Assembly: GCF_903994045.1 (NCBI RefSeq)
Contig: NZ_CAJEWD010000008.1
Coordinates: 450,532 to 514,531 of the forward strand
Reading direction: 5' to 3'
From: Jeotgalicoccus meleagridis
GTDB taxonomy: Bacteria > Bacillota > Bacilli > Staphylococcales > Salinicoccaceae
DNA length: 64,000 bases
The position numbers and the translations under genes are program-made. The notes beneath the pieces are model-generated. The model had not been told where the DNA came from. It did not search any database and was given only the letters and a program-made list of their open reading frames with translations. Within the stretch, counting starts at the first letter, position 1. Each line of letters starts with the position of its first letter. This document shows positions 46,821-56,223 of this stretch, in pieces.

Positions 46821-48791
46821 TCACTTAAGGGATTTTTTTTCATATCTTTCAATTGCTTCTAATCTTGCCACTTCCAGTATACGATAATCTTCAGTAATGT
46901 CAGCTACTTTAAACTGTGGTAAACCGCTCTGTCTCACACCAAAGAAGTCTCCTGGTCCACGCATCTCTAGATCTCTTTCACTGAGTAAAAAACCATCTGT
47001 TGTCGACGTCATAATTTCCATTCTTAGTTTAGCATTATCAGTGGCTGCGTCACTGACGAGTACACAGTAACTCTTTTTATCACTTCTACCTACTCGCCCT
47101 CTCAGTTGATGAAGGGTAGAAAGTCCAAAACGTTCAGCATTAAAAATGACAATGCTCGTTGCATTCGGTACATTAATACCGACTTCGATCACTGTCGTTG
47201 AGACGAGAATTGGTTTTTCTAGACTTTCAAAGGCCGCCATAGCAGCATTTTTTTCTTCAGCCTTCATGCGACCGTGCACCAGTATGACTTCGTCATCACC
47301 GAATTTTTCTTCAAAGACACTGTAAATTTCATAGACATTTTTTAAATCGAGCGTTTCAGATTCTTCTATAAGTGGCGCCACTATGTAGGCCGAATGACCT
47401 TTATCGACTTCAGCTTTTACCGAGTTTAAGACGTCGTCTATTTCATTGAAACGTCTCCAGCTTGTTTCTATTGGTATACGACCTGCTGGCATTTCTTTAA
47501 TTAAAGACACATCCATATCACCATAGGTTGTAATAGATAAAGTTCTCGGAATCGGAGTCGCAGTCATATACAAGACGTTTTTCCTATAAGCCTTATCGTT
47601 AAGACGCTGACGCTGTTTAACACCGAAGCGGTGCTGTTCATCGATAATGGTAAAGGACAGCTTGTTAAAGACAACATCATCTTCAAACAAGGCATGGGTA
47701 CCTACTATGAGATCAATTTCACCATTTTTCAAACGCTCTAAAATCTCTCGCTTCTCTTTTGGTTTAGTCGAACCCGTTAGTTTTTCAATTACTAAACGGT
47801 CTTTAAAAGTATCCAAAAAACTTTGGTAATGCTGATTAGCAAGGACCTCTGTTGGCACCATGACTGCACTTTGTTCACCTATCGTCTTAACAGCATAGAC
47901 ACAAATACCTGCAACAATAGTCTTACCACTACCCACATCACCTTGTAGGAGGCGGTGCATGGATATATTTTGTTTTAAATCTCTACATATATCGTTTACG
48001 CTCATCTTCTGATCGTTAGTTAATTCAAAAGGTAAGGTGTCGATAAAGCCCTTCAATCGTTGAATGTCATAGTCCACTATAAAGCGCTCACTACGGATTC
48101 TTTCTAGCTGCCTTTTCTCCATAATCATCAGCTGATATTTATAGAGTTCAAAAAACTTGATGGTGCGCCTAGCGAGGTCCGTGCTCTCTTGTGAACTTGG
48201 GAAATGCATTTCATACAAGGCATCCTTGATAGGCATTAATTTATACTTCGCTCTTAAATCTTCAGCTATATCAATGTTAAAGGTTGCCACTTCAAAGGCT
48301 GAACTCACAATCTTTTGAAAGGTTTTTGACTGCATGACACCAGCAAGTGGATATTTTACATACATACCACCGCTCGCGTCATAAATCAGTTTTTGACCAT
48401 TAATTTCCAAACGATGTCTATTAAATTTACCGTACAGTCTAATAAATTCCCCGTTGACAATATTTTTCTTTAAATAGGGCTGATTAAAAAAAGTAACCTT
48501 AACATAGATGCCATTGGCGTCCATAAAAAAAGTTAATCTACTCTTACCCTTTCTAAAAAAAGCAATCTGAGGTTCTGTTTTGACCGTTCCTTCTACAGTG
48601 ATGTTTGCTCCGTTGTCTGCTTGATTTAAATCGACAACGGATTGATCAGTATAAGAAGATGGTAAATGAAAGAGCACATCGTTAATGCCATTGATGCCGA
48701 TAGTCGCTAATTTTTCCGCTACCTTTTCACCGACCCCTTTTAATTCTAAGACACTCTTGTCTGGTGATTGCACAGCATGAATCCGTGTCAT
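46821..48791 (-). CDS. recG: ATP-dependent DNA helicase RecG
   Basis: Superfamily 2 helicase that regresses stalled forks and branch-migrates Holliday junctions. A wedge/OB domain fills the N-terminal part, followed by LLQGDVGSGKTIVA (Walker A), DEQHRFGV (box II) and GRVGRSDKKSYCVL. 656 residues, slightly under the common 680. It begins directly after sdaAA with one base between them. Confidence 0.97.
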   Translation of the reverse strand: MTRIHAVQSPDKSVLELKGVGEKVAEKLATIGINGINDVLFHLPSSYTDQSVVDLNQADNGANITVEGTVKTEPQIAFFRKGKSRLTFFMDANGIYVKVTFFNQPYLKKNIVNGEFIRLYGKFNRHRLEINGQKLIYDASGGMYVKYPLAGVMQSKTFQKIVSSAFEVATFNIDIAEDLRAKYKLMPIKDALYEMHFPSSQESTDLARRTIKFFELYKYQLMIMEKRQLERIRSERFIVDYDIQRLKGFIDTLPFELTNDQKMSVNDICRDLKQNISMHRLLQGDVGSGKTIVAGICVYAVKTIGEQSAVMVPTEVLANQHYQSFLDTFKDRLVIEKLTGSTKPKEKREILERLKNGEIDLIVGTHALFEDDVVFNKLSFTIIDEQHRFGVKQRQRLNDKAYRKNVLYMTATPIPRTLSITTYGDMDVSLIKEMPAGRIPIETSWRRFNEIDDVLNSVKAEVDKGHSAYIVAPLIEESETLDLKNVYEIYSVFEEKFGDDEVILVHGRMKAEEKNAAMAAFESLEKPILVSTTVIEVGINVPNATSIVIFNAERFGLSTLHQLRGRVGRSDKKSYCVLVSDAATDNAKLRMEIMTSTTDGFLLSERDLEMRGPGDFFGVRQSGLPQFKVADITEDYRILEVARLEAIERYEKKSLK

Positions 48792-49667
48792 TTATTTAAC
48801 ACCAAAAAGTTCTTCTTTTAAACGCTCTCCTGTCGGTGTAGCAGCGAGTCCACCGCGACCTGTTTCACGCAGTGCTGATGGCATAGTTAAACCAACCTTG
48901 TACATCGCTTCAATAACTTCATCAGCTGGAATACGTGATTCAATACCTGCTAGAGCCATGTCAGCTGCTGTTAAAGCATTTGAAGCACCTGCTGCGTTAC
49001 GTTTAACACATGGGACTTCCACTAATCCAGCTACTGGGTCACATACTAAACCGAGCATATTTTTCATAGCGATACTAAAGCCGTGCGCACTCATTTCAGG
49101 TGTACCGCCTGCAAGTTCTACAAGTGCCGCTGCTGCCATTGCTGAAGCACTGCCGACTTCGGCTTGACAGCCTCCTGCAGCTCCTGAAATACTCGCATTA
49201 TTTGCGACTACAAAACCAAAGGCACCAGAGGTAAAGAGAAAGCGAACTTTTTGTTCTTCAGTGATGGATGGATCTTTTTGAACCATGGCAAAAAGTACGC
49301 CTGGAACTACACCTGCAGAGCCTGCTGTTGGTGTCGCACAAATTTTACCCATAGCTGCGTTAACTTCATTGGTAGAAATTGCATTTTGAATCGCTAGTAG
49401 ATTAAGTTCTCCGCTTAAACCTCGGCCTGATTCGATGTACTTAGCCATTTTAACTGCATCCATACCCGTTAGTCCTGTTGTTGAGTTGACACCTTCAATA
49501 CCTTCTTTTACTGCGTTTTCCATAGTTTCAAGGTTAATTTTCATCAAGTTATATACGTCTAAATATGATTGCCCTGTGTTTTCCATCTCTTGTTGAATCA
49601 TGACTTCTGAAATAGAAATATCTTCTTTTACTGCACGTTCTACTAACTGATTTATACTGTTAAACAT
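48792..49667 (-). CDS. sdaAA: L-serine dehydratase alpha subunit
   Basis: Iron-sulfur enzyme subunit that deaminates serine to pyruvate and ammonia. It shows ATPTAGSAGVVPGVL, GGCQAEVGSASAMAAAAL and CDPVAGLVEVPC, with cysteines fitting cluster ligands. 291 residues. It pairs with sdaAB, 3 bp upstream. The same pair lies between fakA and recG in Staphylococcus. Confidence 0.95.
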   Translation of the reverse strand: MFNSINQLVERAVKEDISISEVMIQQEMENTGQSYLDVYNLMKINLETMENAVKEGIEGVNSTTGLTGMDAVKMAKYIESGRGLSGELNLLAIQNAISTNEVNAAMGKICATPTAGSAGVVPGVLFAMVQKDPSITEEQKVRFLFTSGAFGFVVANNASISGAAGGCQAEVGSASAMAAAALVELAGGTPEMSAHGFSIAMKNMLGLVCDPVAGLVEVPCVKRNAAGASNALTAADMALAGIESRIPADEVIEAMYKVGLTMPSALRETGRGGLAATPTGERLKEELFGVK

Positions 49668-49670
49668 AAT

Positions 49671-50336
49671 TTAGCCTCCAGTCATTTCGATTACTCTGTC
49701 TACACCTTTAACTGCTCTGATTTCCTCTAGTGCCTCTTTAGAAATAGTGTCATCTAGTTCTACAGTCATCAAAGCAACTTGACCTTTTTCTTTACGTGAC
49801 ACACTCATTTGGGAAATATTTAATTCTTCATCCCCAAGTTTAGTCGTCACACGAGCAATGGTTCCAAACTCATCCTTATGAAAGACTAACAGCGCGTGAT
49901 AGTTACCTGATAAATTGATGTTATAACCGTTAATACTCACAAGTTCTATCTTACCACCACCGATAGAGACGCCTTCAATTACGAGCTCTTCTTCTCCTTT
50001 AAATAAATGGAGGACGGCTGTATTTGGGTGAGAGCGTTCTTCATTCATTTCAATAATGGAATACTCCATATTATTTAATTTGGCTTCTTCTTTAGCTCTA
50101 ATAATTCGGTCGTCATCAGTATCATAACCAAGTAAGCCACCTAATAAAGCAACGTCTGTCGCATGTCCTTGATAAGTATCTCTAAAAGAGCCATATAAAT
50201 ATATATCTACCTTTTCAGCTTGACCACCAAAAAGATTTCTTGCTAATAGGCCAATTCTTGCGGCACCAGCAGTATGTGATGATGATGGCCCGACCATGAC
50301 GGGGCCAATTATGTCAAACACGCTCTTAAATTTCAT
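49671..50336 (-). CDS. sdaAB: L-serine dehydratase beta subunit
   Basis: Partner of SdaAA. The N-terminal half has FDIIGPVMVGPSSSHTAGAA, and a C-terminal ACT domain (YHALLVFHKDEFGTIARVT onward) probably senses serine. 221 residues. It is preceded by a terminator-like hairpin after fakA, so its expression depends on read-through or a promoter inside fakA that I do not see. Confidence 0.95.
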   Translation of the reverse strand: MKFKSVFDIIGPVMVGPSSSHTAGAARIGLLARNLFGGQAEKVDIYLYGSFRDTYQGHATDVALLGGLLGYDTDDDRIIRAKEEAKLNNMEYSIIEMNEERSHPNTAVLHLFKGEEELVIEGVSIGGGKIELVSINGYNINLSGNYHALLVFHKDEFGTIARVTTKLGDEELNISQMSVSRKEKGQVALMTVELDDTISKEALEEIRAVKGVDRVIEMTGG

Positions 50337-50356
50337 TCTATGACCTCCTAGTTTGG

Positions 50357-50387
50357 AAAAAACCGCATCGGAAAAACCGATGCGGTT
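50357..50387 (-). terminator. Terminator after fakA
   Basis: AACCGCATCGG-aaaaa-CCGATGCGGTT, a perfect 11-bp stem (50361-50387), is followed on the minus strand by TTTTCC. It lies between fakA and sdaAB. Confidence 0.87.
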
Positions 50388-50393
50388 GAAATA

Positions 50394-52040
50394 TTATTCT
50401 ACAGAAATTAAGTAGCTATAGACTGGTTGTGAACCGATATGAAGTTCAAATTCAAGATCTTCATGCTGACTTTCAATTTCTTCAATTACTTCATTCGCTT
50501 CCTCTTCTGAGCCGTCCTCACCAACAATTACTGTAATAATTTCAGTCTCATCGTCTATCATTTTCGTGATTAAAGCTTTAAGCACATCTTTTTTGGAATC
50601 ATCTGCTGTAATAATTTGTCCATCAGCGATTCCCATGTGCTGGTCTTTCTTAATTTCTACACCATCAATTTTAGTATCTCTGACTGAATAAGTCACTTGT
50701 CCTGTTTTAACAAATTCAAATGCCTCAGTCATATTTTTCTTGTTATCTTCAAGTTTAGCATTCGGATCAAAGCTTAACAGTGCGGCTAAACCTTCTGGAA
50801 TTGATGTGGTTGGTACGACAGCAGCTGGAATATCAAACATGTGTGTCGCTTGTTCAGCTGCCATAACGATATTTTTATTATTAGGTAAGATCAATACTTC
50901 TTTAACATCTTCATCCTTGATGACATTAACAATATCTTCTGTAGATGGGTTCATCGTTTGACCACCGTTGATCACATGAGTCACCCCGACGCTCTCAAAG
51001 AGTGCTTTGATACCTTCACCTGTTGAAACGGTAATAATTGCCGTATCATAAGATTTTTTATCAGTATTTTTACTGTTGTTACCGTGAACCGTTCTGAATT
51101 GTTCACGCATATTCTCAACTTTAAGTTTGATCAGTTCACCATAAGTTTGACCATAGGTAAATGCTTCACCTGGTGTTTCTGTATGAACATGAATCTTAGC
51201 AATTTCGTCATCTGAAATAACCAAGAGAGAATCTCCGAATTCAGCCATATCTTGACGGAACTGATCTTCATCAAATGGGCGCTTACCATCTTCAAAGCGC
51301 ACCATGAACTCAGTACAGTAACCAAATTCAATATCATCGACACTCATAAAGTCGTCAAAATCATTTTCATGCTCATGGTCATCGACAAGTAAGTCAGATG
51401 TAGAGATTTTTTCATCTTCTTCTACTTCTTCACCAGTGAGGGCACTTAAAAAGCCTTCATAAACATAAACTAAGCCCTGACCACCTGAGTCAACAACACC
51501 GACTTCTTTTAAGACGGGCAATAATTCAGGTGTGCGTTTCAGTGATGCTTTAGCTTCTTCTAAAGTTGCCATCATGACTGTTTCAATATCTGCGTTTTGT
51601 CCTTGGAATTCTTTAGCCTTATGACTCGCATCTTTGGCAACAGTTAAGATTGTTCCTTCTACTGGTTTCATGACAGCCTTATAAGCGGTCTTAACCCCTT
51701 GTTTTAAAGCAGCAATGAAATCATCAGTATCCACTACTTCTTTATCTTCAAGTGCTTTTGAGAAGCCTCTAAATAACTGTGATAAAATGACGCCCGAGTT
51801 ACCTCTGGCACCCATTAAAAGACCTTTAGAGAAACTTTTACCCACTGTACCGATATGCTTTTCATTTAAATTCTCAACTTCTTGTGCACCAGATGACATT
51901 GACAGATTCATATTCGTACCAGTATCTCCGTCCGGGACTGGGAAGACGTTTAATGAATCGACATAGTCTGCATTTTTTTTAAGATTCTTTGCCCCGCTTA
52001 AAATCATTTGACGGAACATTAAACCATCTATTTTATTCAT
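50394..52040 (-). CDS. fakA: Fatty acid kinase catalytic subunit FakA
   Basis: Phosphorylates exogenous fatty acids held by FakB proteins, feeding them to PlsX/PlsY. The N-terminal DAK2-like nucleotide domain has FPVPDGDTGTNMNLSM (about 31-46). A middle domain and a C-terminal DegV-like FakB-binding domain follow. 548 residues. It is co-transcribed with the Asp23-like gene, 21 bp upstream. No fakB gene is in the window. Confidence 0.95.
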   Translation of the reverse strand: MNKIDGLMFRQMILSGAKNLKKNADYVDSLNVFPVPDGDTGTNMNLSMSSGAQEVENLNEKHIGTVGKSFSKGLLMGARGNSGVILSQLFRGFSKALEDKEVVDTDDFIAALKQGVKTAYKAVMKPVEGTILTVAKDASHKAKEFQGQNADIETVMMATLEEAKASLKRTPELLPVLKEVGVVDSGGQGLVYVYEGFLSALTGEEVEEDEKISTSDLLVDDHEHENDFDDFMSVDDIEFGYCTEFMVRFEDGKRPFDEDQFRQDMAEFGDSLLVISDDEIAKIHVHTETPGEAFTYGQTYGELIKLKVENMREQFRTVHGNNSKNTDKKSYDTAIITVSTGEGIKALFESVGVTHVINGGQTMNPSTEDIVNVIKDEDVKEVLILPNNKNIVMAAEQATHMFDIPAAVVPTTSIPEGLAALLSFDPNAKLEDNKKNMTEAFEFVKTGQVTYSVRDTKIDGVEIKKDQHMGIADGQIITADDSKKDVLKALITKMIDDETEIITVIVGEDGSEEEANEVIEEIESQHEDLEFELHIGSQPVYSYLISVE

Positions 52041-52061
52041 TACCTTGTATTTCCTCCCCGG

Positions 52062-52430
52062 CTATTCGTCTGTAGAGATAATCCGTACACCTTGTACGTG
52101 AATATTAACAGCTTTTATACTCAAGCCTAACGTTTTTTCTAATTTATATTTTACAGATGACTGTAGATTCGAAGCGACTTCTGATATCTTTACACCGTAA
52201 CCGGCTATAATGTACAAATCAATTGTGAGTTCACCGTCTAAGTTTTCGACGACGACACCTTTAGAATAGTTTTCTTTACCTAATAGTTCAGCAAAACCAT
52301 CACGCACTTGATTTTTAGAAGCCATGCCGACAACGCCGTAAGACTCGACGACAGTACCACCTGCAATATTTGCAATTACATCTGTTGAAATTTCAATTTT
52401 ACCTAAATCATTTTCAATTTCTAGCGCCAT
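52062..52430 (-). CDS. Asp23/Gls24 family envelope protein (YloU)
   Basis: A 122-residue Asp23/DUF322 domain protein, recognised by GKIEISTDVIANIAGG, GVVGMASKNQ and the C-terminal VNIHVQGVRI. Homologues in Staphylococcus (Asp23, AmaP cluster) lie at the membrane and affect envelope stress. This copy is the one always found upstream of fakA. The ATG has GGAGG. Confidence 0.93.
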   Translation of the reverse strand: MALEIENDLGKIEISTDVIANIAGGTVVESYGVVGMASKNQVRDGFAELLGKENYSKGVVVENLDGELTIDLYIIAGYGVKISEVASNLQSSVKYKLEKTLGLSIKAVNIHVQGVRIISTDE

Positions 52431-52457
52431 TTAAGTTCGCCTCCAATACATCATATA

Positions 52458-52487
52458 ATTATAAGCAAAAGAGCATATCAAATACAA
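52458..52487 (-). promoter_or_regulatory. Promoter of the Asp23-like gene and fakA
   Basis: On the minus strand, TTGTAT (52482-52487), 18-bp spacer, TATAAT (52458-52463), 28 bp before the start. It is in the divergent gap shared with rpmB. Confidence 0.75.
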
Positions 52488-52620
52488 GTGTTAATCTAGT
52501 ATTTTTAAACACCTAGCCTATTTTTCTATTGTTTTATCATCTGTCTTAGTGTACCATATTAGAGTATGCATAAAGTAGAAATGATGTAATTATGTAAATC
52601 AAAGTAGAGGAGTGAGATGA

Positions 52621-52809
52621 ATGGTCAAAGAATGTTATGTAACAGGACGCAGATCTAGATCTGGTAACAACCGTTCTCACGCGCTTAATGCTAACAAAAG
52701 AACTTTCGGTGCCAACCTACAAAAAGTAAGAATTCTTGTAGATGGTAAACCTAAAAAAGTTTGGGTTTCAGCTCGCGCATTAAAATCAGGTAAAGTAGAA
52801 CGCGTTTAA
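52621..52809 (+). CDS. rpmB: Ribosomal protein L28
   Basis: 50S subunit protein of 62 residues, with [17 protein letters not shown] and [19 protein letters not shown]. It is one of two plus-strand genes and diverges from the Asp23-like gene, as in other Staphylococcaceae and Bacilli. The start ATG follows AGAGGAG. A promoter must lie in 52490-52600, but only poor hexamers (TTGTTT-17-TACCAT) are visible. A strong bidirectional terminator follows. Confidence 0.98.
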   Translation: MVKECYVTGRRSRSGNNRSHALNANKRTFGANLQKVRILVDGKPKKVWVSARALKSGKVERV

Positions 52810-52816
52810 TACACGT

Positions 52817-52859
52817 AAAAAAACCTTTGGTTTCTTTTATAGAAACCAAAGGTTTTTTT
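52817..52859. terminator. Bidirectional terminator between rpmB and the DUF554 gene
   Basis: The stem AAAAAAACCTTTGGTTTC / GAAACCAAAGGTTTTTTT is 18 bp with a 7-nt loop and carries T runs on both strands. It serves the convergent genes rpmB and the DUF554 protein. Confidence 0.96.
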
Positions 52860-52863
52860 CTGT

Positions 52864-53565
52864 TTAAAAGAATGTTAAAAGCCAGACTAAAATCATGCCA
52901 ATAAAAATAGCAGGAATCATATTTCCCACTCTCATCTGTGTCACATTTAGCATGTTCAAACCAATTGCAAGTAAGATGACACCACCCGTTGCACTAACCT
53001 GATCAATCATCATATCGAGCGTCCCTTGTGGAATAAAGGTCGCAATCAGTCTCGCACTTAAGACAATCATAACTAAATAGATGAAGGTCGGCACACTTGA
53101 AAATATGACCCCACGACCATAGGCTGCTGTCATCACTAAGGCAATGAAGAAGTCCATAGCAGCTTTAGTATACAGCACATCATTATTACCACGTAGACCG
53201 GCATCTAAACCACCGACAATCCCCATGGCTCCAACGATAAAGATTAACATCCCGGAAATAAGACCTTGAGAAATATTACCTCCGTGCTTATCCCCTAGAC
53301 GAAGTTCTAACATATGCCCCATTCTATTGAGTTGTTTTTCTAACTGAATAATTTCACCGATGACCACCCCGACGATAAGTGAGATGAGTGTCGTTAATAT
53401 ATCCGTCGCTGTGACCACCATTTGAACGCCCATTGTAATAATAAAAAGACCTTGAATTTTCATGATGGCATCTTTAATATTTTCTGGAATAAAAGTTAAT
53501 ACCATACCCAGAACTCCACCGATTAATATCGCTAAGGAGTTGACTAATGCACCTGCAAATATCAT
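52864..53565 (-). CDS. DUF554 family membrane protein
   Basis: 233 residues with about seven hydrophobic segments and glycine-rich turns (MIFAGALVNSLAILIGGVLG). It resembles the YdfK/YqgA (DUF554) family, whose function is not established; a transport role is often guessed. It follows thiN by 10 bp and ends at the shared terminator, so it probably belongs to the rsgA-rpe-thiN operon. Confidence 0.8.
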   Translation of the reverse strand: MIFAGALVNSLAILIGGVLGMVLTFIPENIKDAIMKIQGLFIITMGVQMVVTATDILTTLISLIVGVVIGEIIQLEKQLNRMGHMLELRLGDKHGGNISQGLISGMLIFIVGAMGIVGGLDAGLRGNNDVLYTKAAMDFFIALVMTAAYGRGVIFSSVPTFIYLVMIVLSARLIATFIPQGTLDMMIDQVSATGGVILLAIGLNMLNVTQMRVGNMIPAIFIGMILVWLLTFF

Positions 53566-53575
53566 TCATCCACCT

Positions 53576-54187
53576 CTAATCTGTAGAATTTATCATTAAG
53601 ATATTTTGATTTGTTGTGAGTCTCGCTGTCTTTTCAGTAAACTCATTGGAAACAGTGAGCGAATCTCCAATATTTATATATCTATCCTTTATATCATATT
53701 TAAAACCCTCTAAACTGATTAAGGTTTCATCGTACAGTGGGATAAAAGACACATATTGCTTTTGTGATGCTAAAAGTTCATGATGACCACTCGTTAATAA
53801 ACAAATGTCATTTTTATCATTTCGTAAGTGAATGGATGAGTCTCTTAATTTAGGGTGATTTAAGAGCTGAATATTGATGAGTTCGTGATCGAGCCTTCCC
53901 CCTAAAGCACCGTATACATCAATGTTTTTATAACCTTTATCTCGTAAATCTAAGAGCGCAAGTTCACTATCTGTATAATCTTTTTCACTTGGTACTATGT
54001 CAAGATCAATCGTTTTTCTTATTTTTTTAAGTTCATTTGCATTAACACTATCAAAATCACCATAGGCATAGGTCACCTGCTTGTTCATTTCAAGAAGCTG
54101 CAGTACTCCCGCATCTACCCCTGCCCATGGTCCTTTAATTACTTCATTTACTGCTACTTGCCTCAACAGCACATTGATGTGTGTCAT
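53576..54187 (-). CDS. thiN: Thiamine pyrophosphokinase
   Basis: Transfers pyrophosphate from ATP to thiamine to make TPP. Family traits are GVDAGVLQLLEM, YAYGDFDSVN, SEKDYTDSELALL and GALGGRLDHELINI. 203 residues. It lies directly after rpe, as in other Bacilli. Confidence 0.93.
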   Translation of the reverse strand: MTHINVLLRQVAVNEVIKGPWAGVDAGVLQLLEMNKQVTYAYGDFDSVNANELKKIRKTIDLDIVPSEKDYTDSELALLDLRDKGYKNIDVYGALGGRLDHELINIQLLNHPKLRDSSIHLRNDKNDICLLTSGHHELLASQKQYVSFIPLYDETLISLEGFKYDIKDRYINIGDSLTVSNEFTEKTARLTTNQNILMINSTD

Positions 54188-54188
54188 C

Positions 54189-54836
54189 TTAGTCTTCCTT
54201 TAGTTTAAAAATGGTCTTTTCTTTATCACTTGCTTTAAATAAATAAGAACCAGACACTAAGAGATTTGCCCCATGAGACTTACATAACTGTGCAGTTTCG
54301 TCGTTGATACCGCCGTCAACTTCAATATCAAAATCAGTATCAAGAGATTTTCTTAAAGCAACTAAGTCATCGAGCTTATCTAAACAGCTGTCGATAAAAG
54401 TCTGCCCACCAAAGCCAGGATTGACTGTCATAATTAAGACAAAATCCACGTCTCTTAAGAGGTGTTTTATCGCTTCAACAGGTGTTTGAGGATTTAAGGC
54501 AATACCCGCCTTCATTCCTGCATTTTTAATTTCCTGTACCGCTCTGTGCGCATGAGGTGTCGCTTCAATATGAAAGGACAACATCTCTACACCCATGTTT
54601 TTAAAGTCTTCAATAAACTGAGTTGGATCATAAGTCATTAAATGAACATCTAAAGGAATAGAAGATGATTTTGAGATCGCTTCACAAACCGGAATACCAT
54701 AAGAAATATTAGGTACAAACTGGCCGTCCATAATATCTAAATGAAACATGTCTGCACCAGCAGCTTCCATTTCCTTAATGTCTCTATCTAAGTTAGAAAA
54801 ATCACTTGCAAGTAATGATGGTAAAACTTTAGTCAT
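54189..54836 (-). CDS. rpe: Ribulose-phosphate 3-epimerase
   Basis: Interconverts ribulose-5-phosphate and xylulose-5-phosphate in the pentose phosphate pathway. TIM barrel with LDIMDGQFVPNIS, VDHLMT-like strand DVHLMTYDP and TVNPGFGGQTF. 215 residues. It sits 2 bp after rsgA and 1 bp before thiN. Confidence 0.96.
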   Translation of the reverse strand: MTKVLPSLLASDFSNLDRDIKEMEAAGADMFHLDIMDGQFVPNISYGIPVCEAISKSSSIPLDVHLMTYDPTQFIEDFKNMGVEMLSFHIEATPHAHRAVQEIKNAGMKAGIALNPQTPVEAIKHLLRDVDFVLIMTVNPGFGGQTFIDSCLDKLDDLVALRKSLDTDFDIEVDGGINDETAQLCKSHGANLLVSGSYLFKASDKEKTIFKLKED

Positions 54837-54838
54837 GA

Positions 54839-55699
54839 TTAGTACCTCTCTTTTCTGTTGTCAATTTCATTATAAATTTTTACATATGACTCGTAACGAC
54901 TTTTTGCTAGCGCTCCATTTTCAACCGCATTTTTAACACCACATTTTGGTTCGTTAATATGCAAACACTCACGGAATTTACAAGTGAATTGATTAAAATC
55001 AATAAAACAAGACTTAATATTGTACTTATCAATATTGATGAAATCAATTGTAGAAAATCCTGGAGTATCTGCGATGTATCCCCCATTGTGTTCAATAAGT
55101 TCAACATGTCGAGTCGTATGCTTACCGCGGTTTAAGGCATTTGAAATTTCATCTGTTTTTAAGTCCAAGTCCGGTAATAAAGTGTTGAGCAAGGTCGATT
55201 TACCCGCTCCTGATTGTCCGGCAAGGACGCTAATTTTATCCGTAAATAAATCGGATAACTCTTCTTTAATTTGTGATTTACTTGTAAAGTGCAATTCATA
55301 AAAAGGACTATAGACCTGTTTGATTTCTTCGAGCAAATCCGTATCTTCATTCAAGTCATTCTTAGTAATAATAATTACCGGTTCAATATCATGTGCTTCA
55401 CTGTAAGCAATAAAACGGTCTAACAGATAAAAGCTGAAGTCCGGTGACTTTAAGCTTGCTGTTAATAACAATTGATCAATATTTGCGACAGGCGGTCGCA
55501 CTAAAGCATTTTTTCTAGGCAAAATCTCAGTAATATAACCTTCATTTTCATTTTCTATTTGGAATTTAACTTCATCCCCGACTAAGGGGCTCTCTTCCGT
55601 TTTTCTAAACAGACCACGCGCGCGAGCCTGATATATAAGATCGTTTGACAAAACATAATAAAAACCGGATAAAGCTTTTATAATTTTACCTGTCTGCAT
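54839..55699 (-). CDS. rsgA: Ribosome small subunit-dependent GTPase RsgA
   Basis: Circularly permuted GTPase that acts in late 30S maturation. An N-terminal OB-fold precedes the G4 motif TKND, then G1 GQSGAGKST and G3 DTPGFS. The C-terminal zinc site is made by CKFRECLH and the next cysteine. 286 residues. Its promoter probably lies at 55729-55757. In Staphylococcus it directly follows prkC; here oleT and other sequences intervene. Confidence 0.96.
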   Translation of the reverse strand: MQTGKIIKALSGFYYVLSNDLIYQARARGLFRKTEESPLVGDEVKFQIENENEGYITEILPRKNALVRPPVANIDQLLLTASLKSPDFSFYLLDRFIAYSEAHDIEPVIIITKNDLNEDTDLLEEIKQVYSPFYELHFTSKSQIKEELSDLFTDKISVLAGQSGAGKSTLLNTLLPDLDLKTDEISNALNRGKHTTRHVELIEHNGGYIADTPGFSTIDFINIDKYNIKSCFIDFNQFTCKFRECLHINEPKCGVKNAVENGALAKSRYESYVKIYNEIDNRKERY

Positions 55700-55728
55700 A
55701 TAACACCTCAGTTTCTTAATCTTAGTAT

Positions 55729-55757
55729 ATTATATCAATTTCTTAACTATGTTAAAA
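55729..55757 (-). promoter_or_regulatory. Probable promoter of rsgA-rpe-thiN
   Basis: On the minus strand, TTTTAA (55752-55757), 17-bp spacer, TATAAT (55729-55734). The -10 box is perfect and the -35 is weak. The 87-bp gap is shared with the divergent rhodanese gene. Confidence 0.5.
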
Positions 55758-55786
55758 TCATGTGAGAACAAGTTTGTGGAGGAATT

Positions 55787-56089
55787 ATGATGGATATTAA
55801 TATTTCAGATGTAAATAAAGTTTTAGAAGAAGATCAAAATGTTGTTATCGATGTTCGTGAAACATCGGAACTCGAAGAAACAGGCTATTTACCTGGTGCC
55901 ATTCATCAACCGATGAGTAACTTTGATTTAGACGAGCTGGCTCTAGATAAGGATAAAGATTACTACTTAGTTTGTAAATCTGGTGGACGCTCAAAACGCG
56001 TTCAAGAATATATGCAAGAAAACGGCTATAAAGCGCATAATGTCGAAGGCGGCATGAGTCAATATGAAGGTCAGAGAGAATATCTTTAA
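55787..56089 (+). CDS. Single-domain rhodanese-like protein
   Basis: A 100-residue rhodanese domain with the active-site loop CKSGGRSKR (Cys about residue 64), DVRETSELEETGYLPGA and a C-terminal GGMSQYEG. Such proteins carry persulfide sulfur; the substrate cannot be told from sequence. GGAGGAATT precedes two in-frame ATGs (55787 and 55790). It is on the plus strand, divergent from rsgA and convergent with oleT, in the region that is extra compared with Staphylococcus. Confidence 0.9.
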   Translation: MMDINISDVNKVLEEDQNVVIDVRETSELEETGYLPGAIHQPMSNFDLDELALDKDKDYYLVCKSGGRSKRVQEYMQENGYKAHNVEGGMSQYEGQREYL

Positions 56090-56223
56090 ATAAGTGTTGA
56101 TTTAGATTTAGTTTTGAGTGCTGGCGGTTCAATGAGAGTTGCTCATTGGCCTCCAGAGCCCGAGATCTTAAAGAAATATTCACATTTGTCCTGAAGTAAA
56201 ACTGAAAGAGACTTGAATGTCCA

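Noticed and set aside
55845-56183. Minus-strand 112-residue open frame
   Set aside because: It is antisense to the rhodanese gene, which has a clear family motif and binding site.
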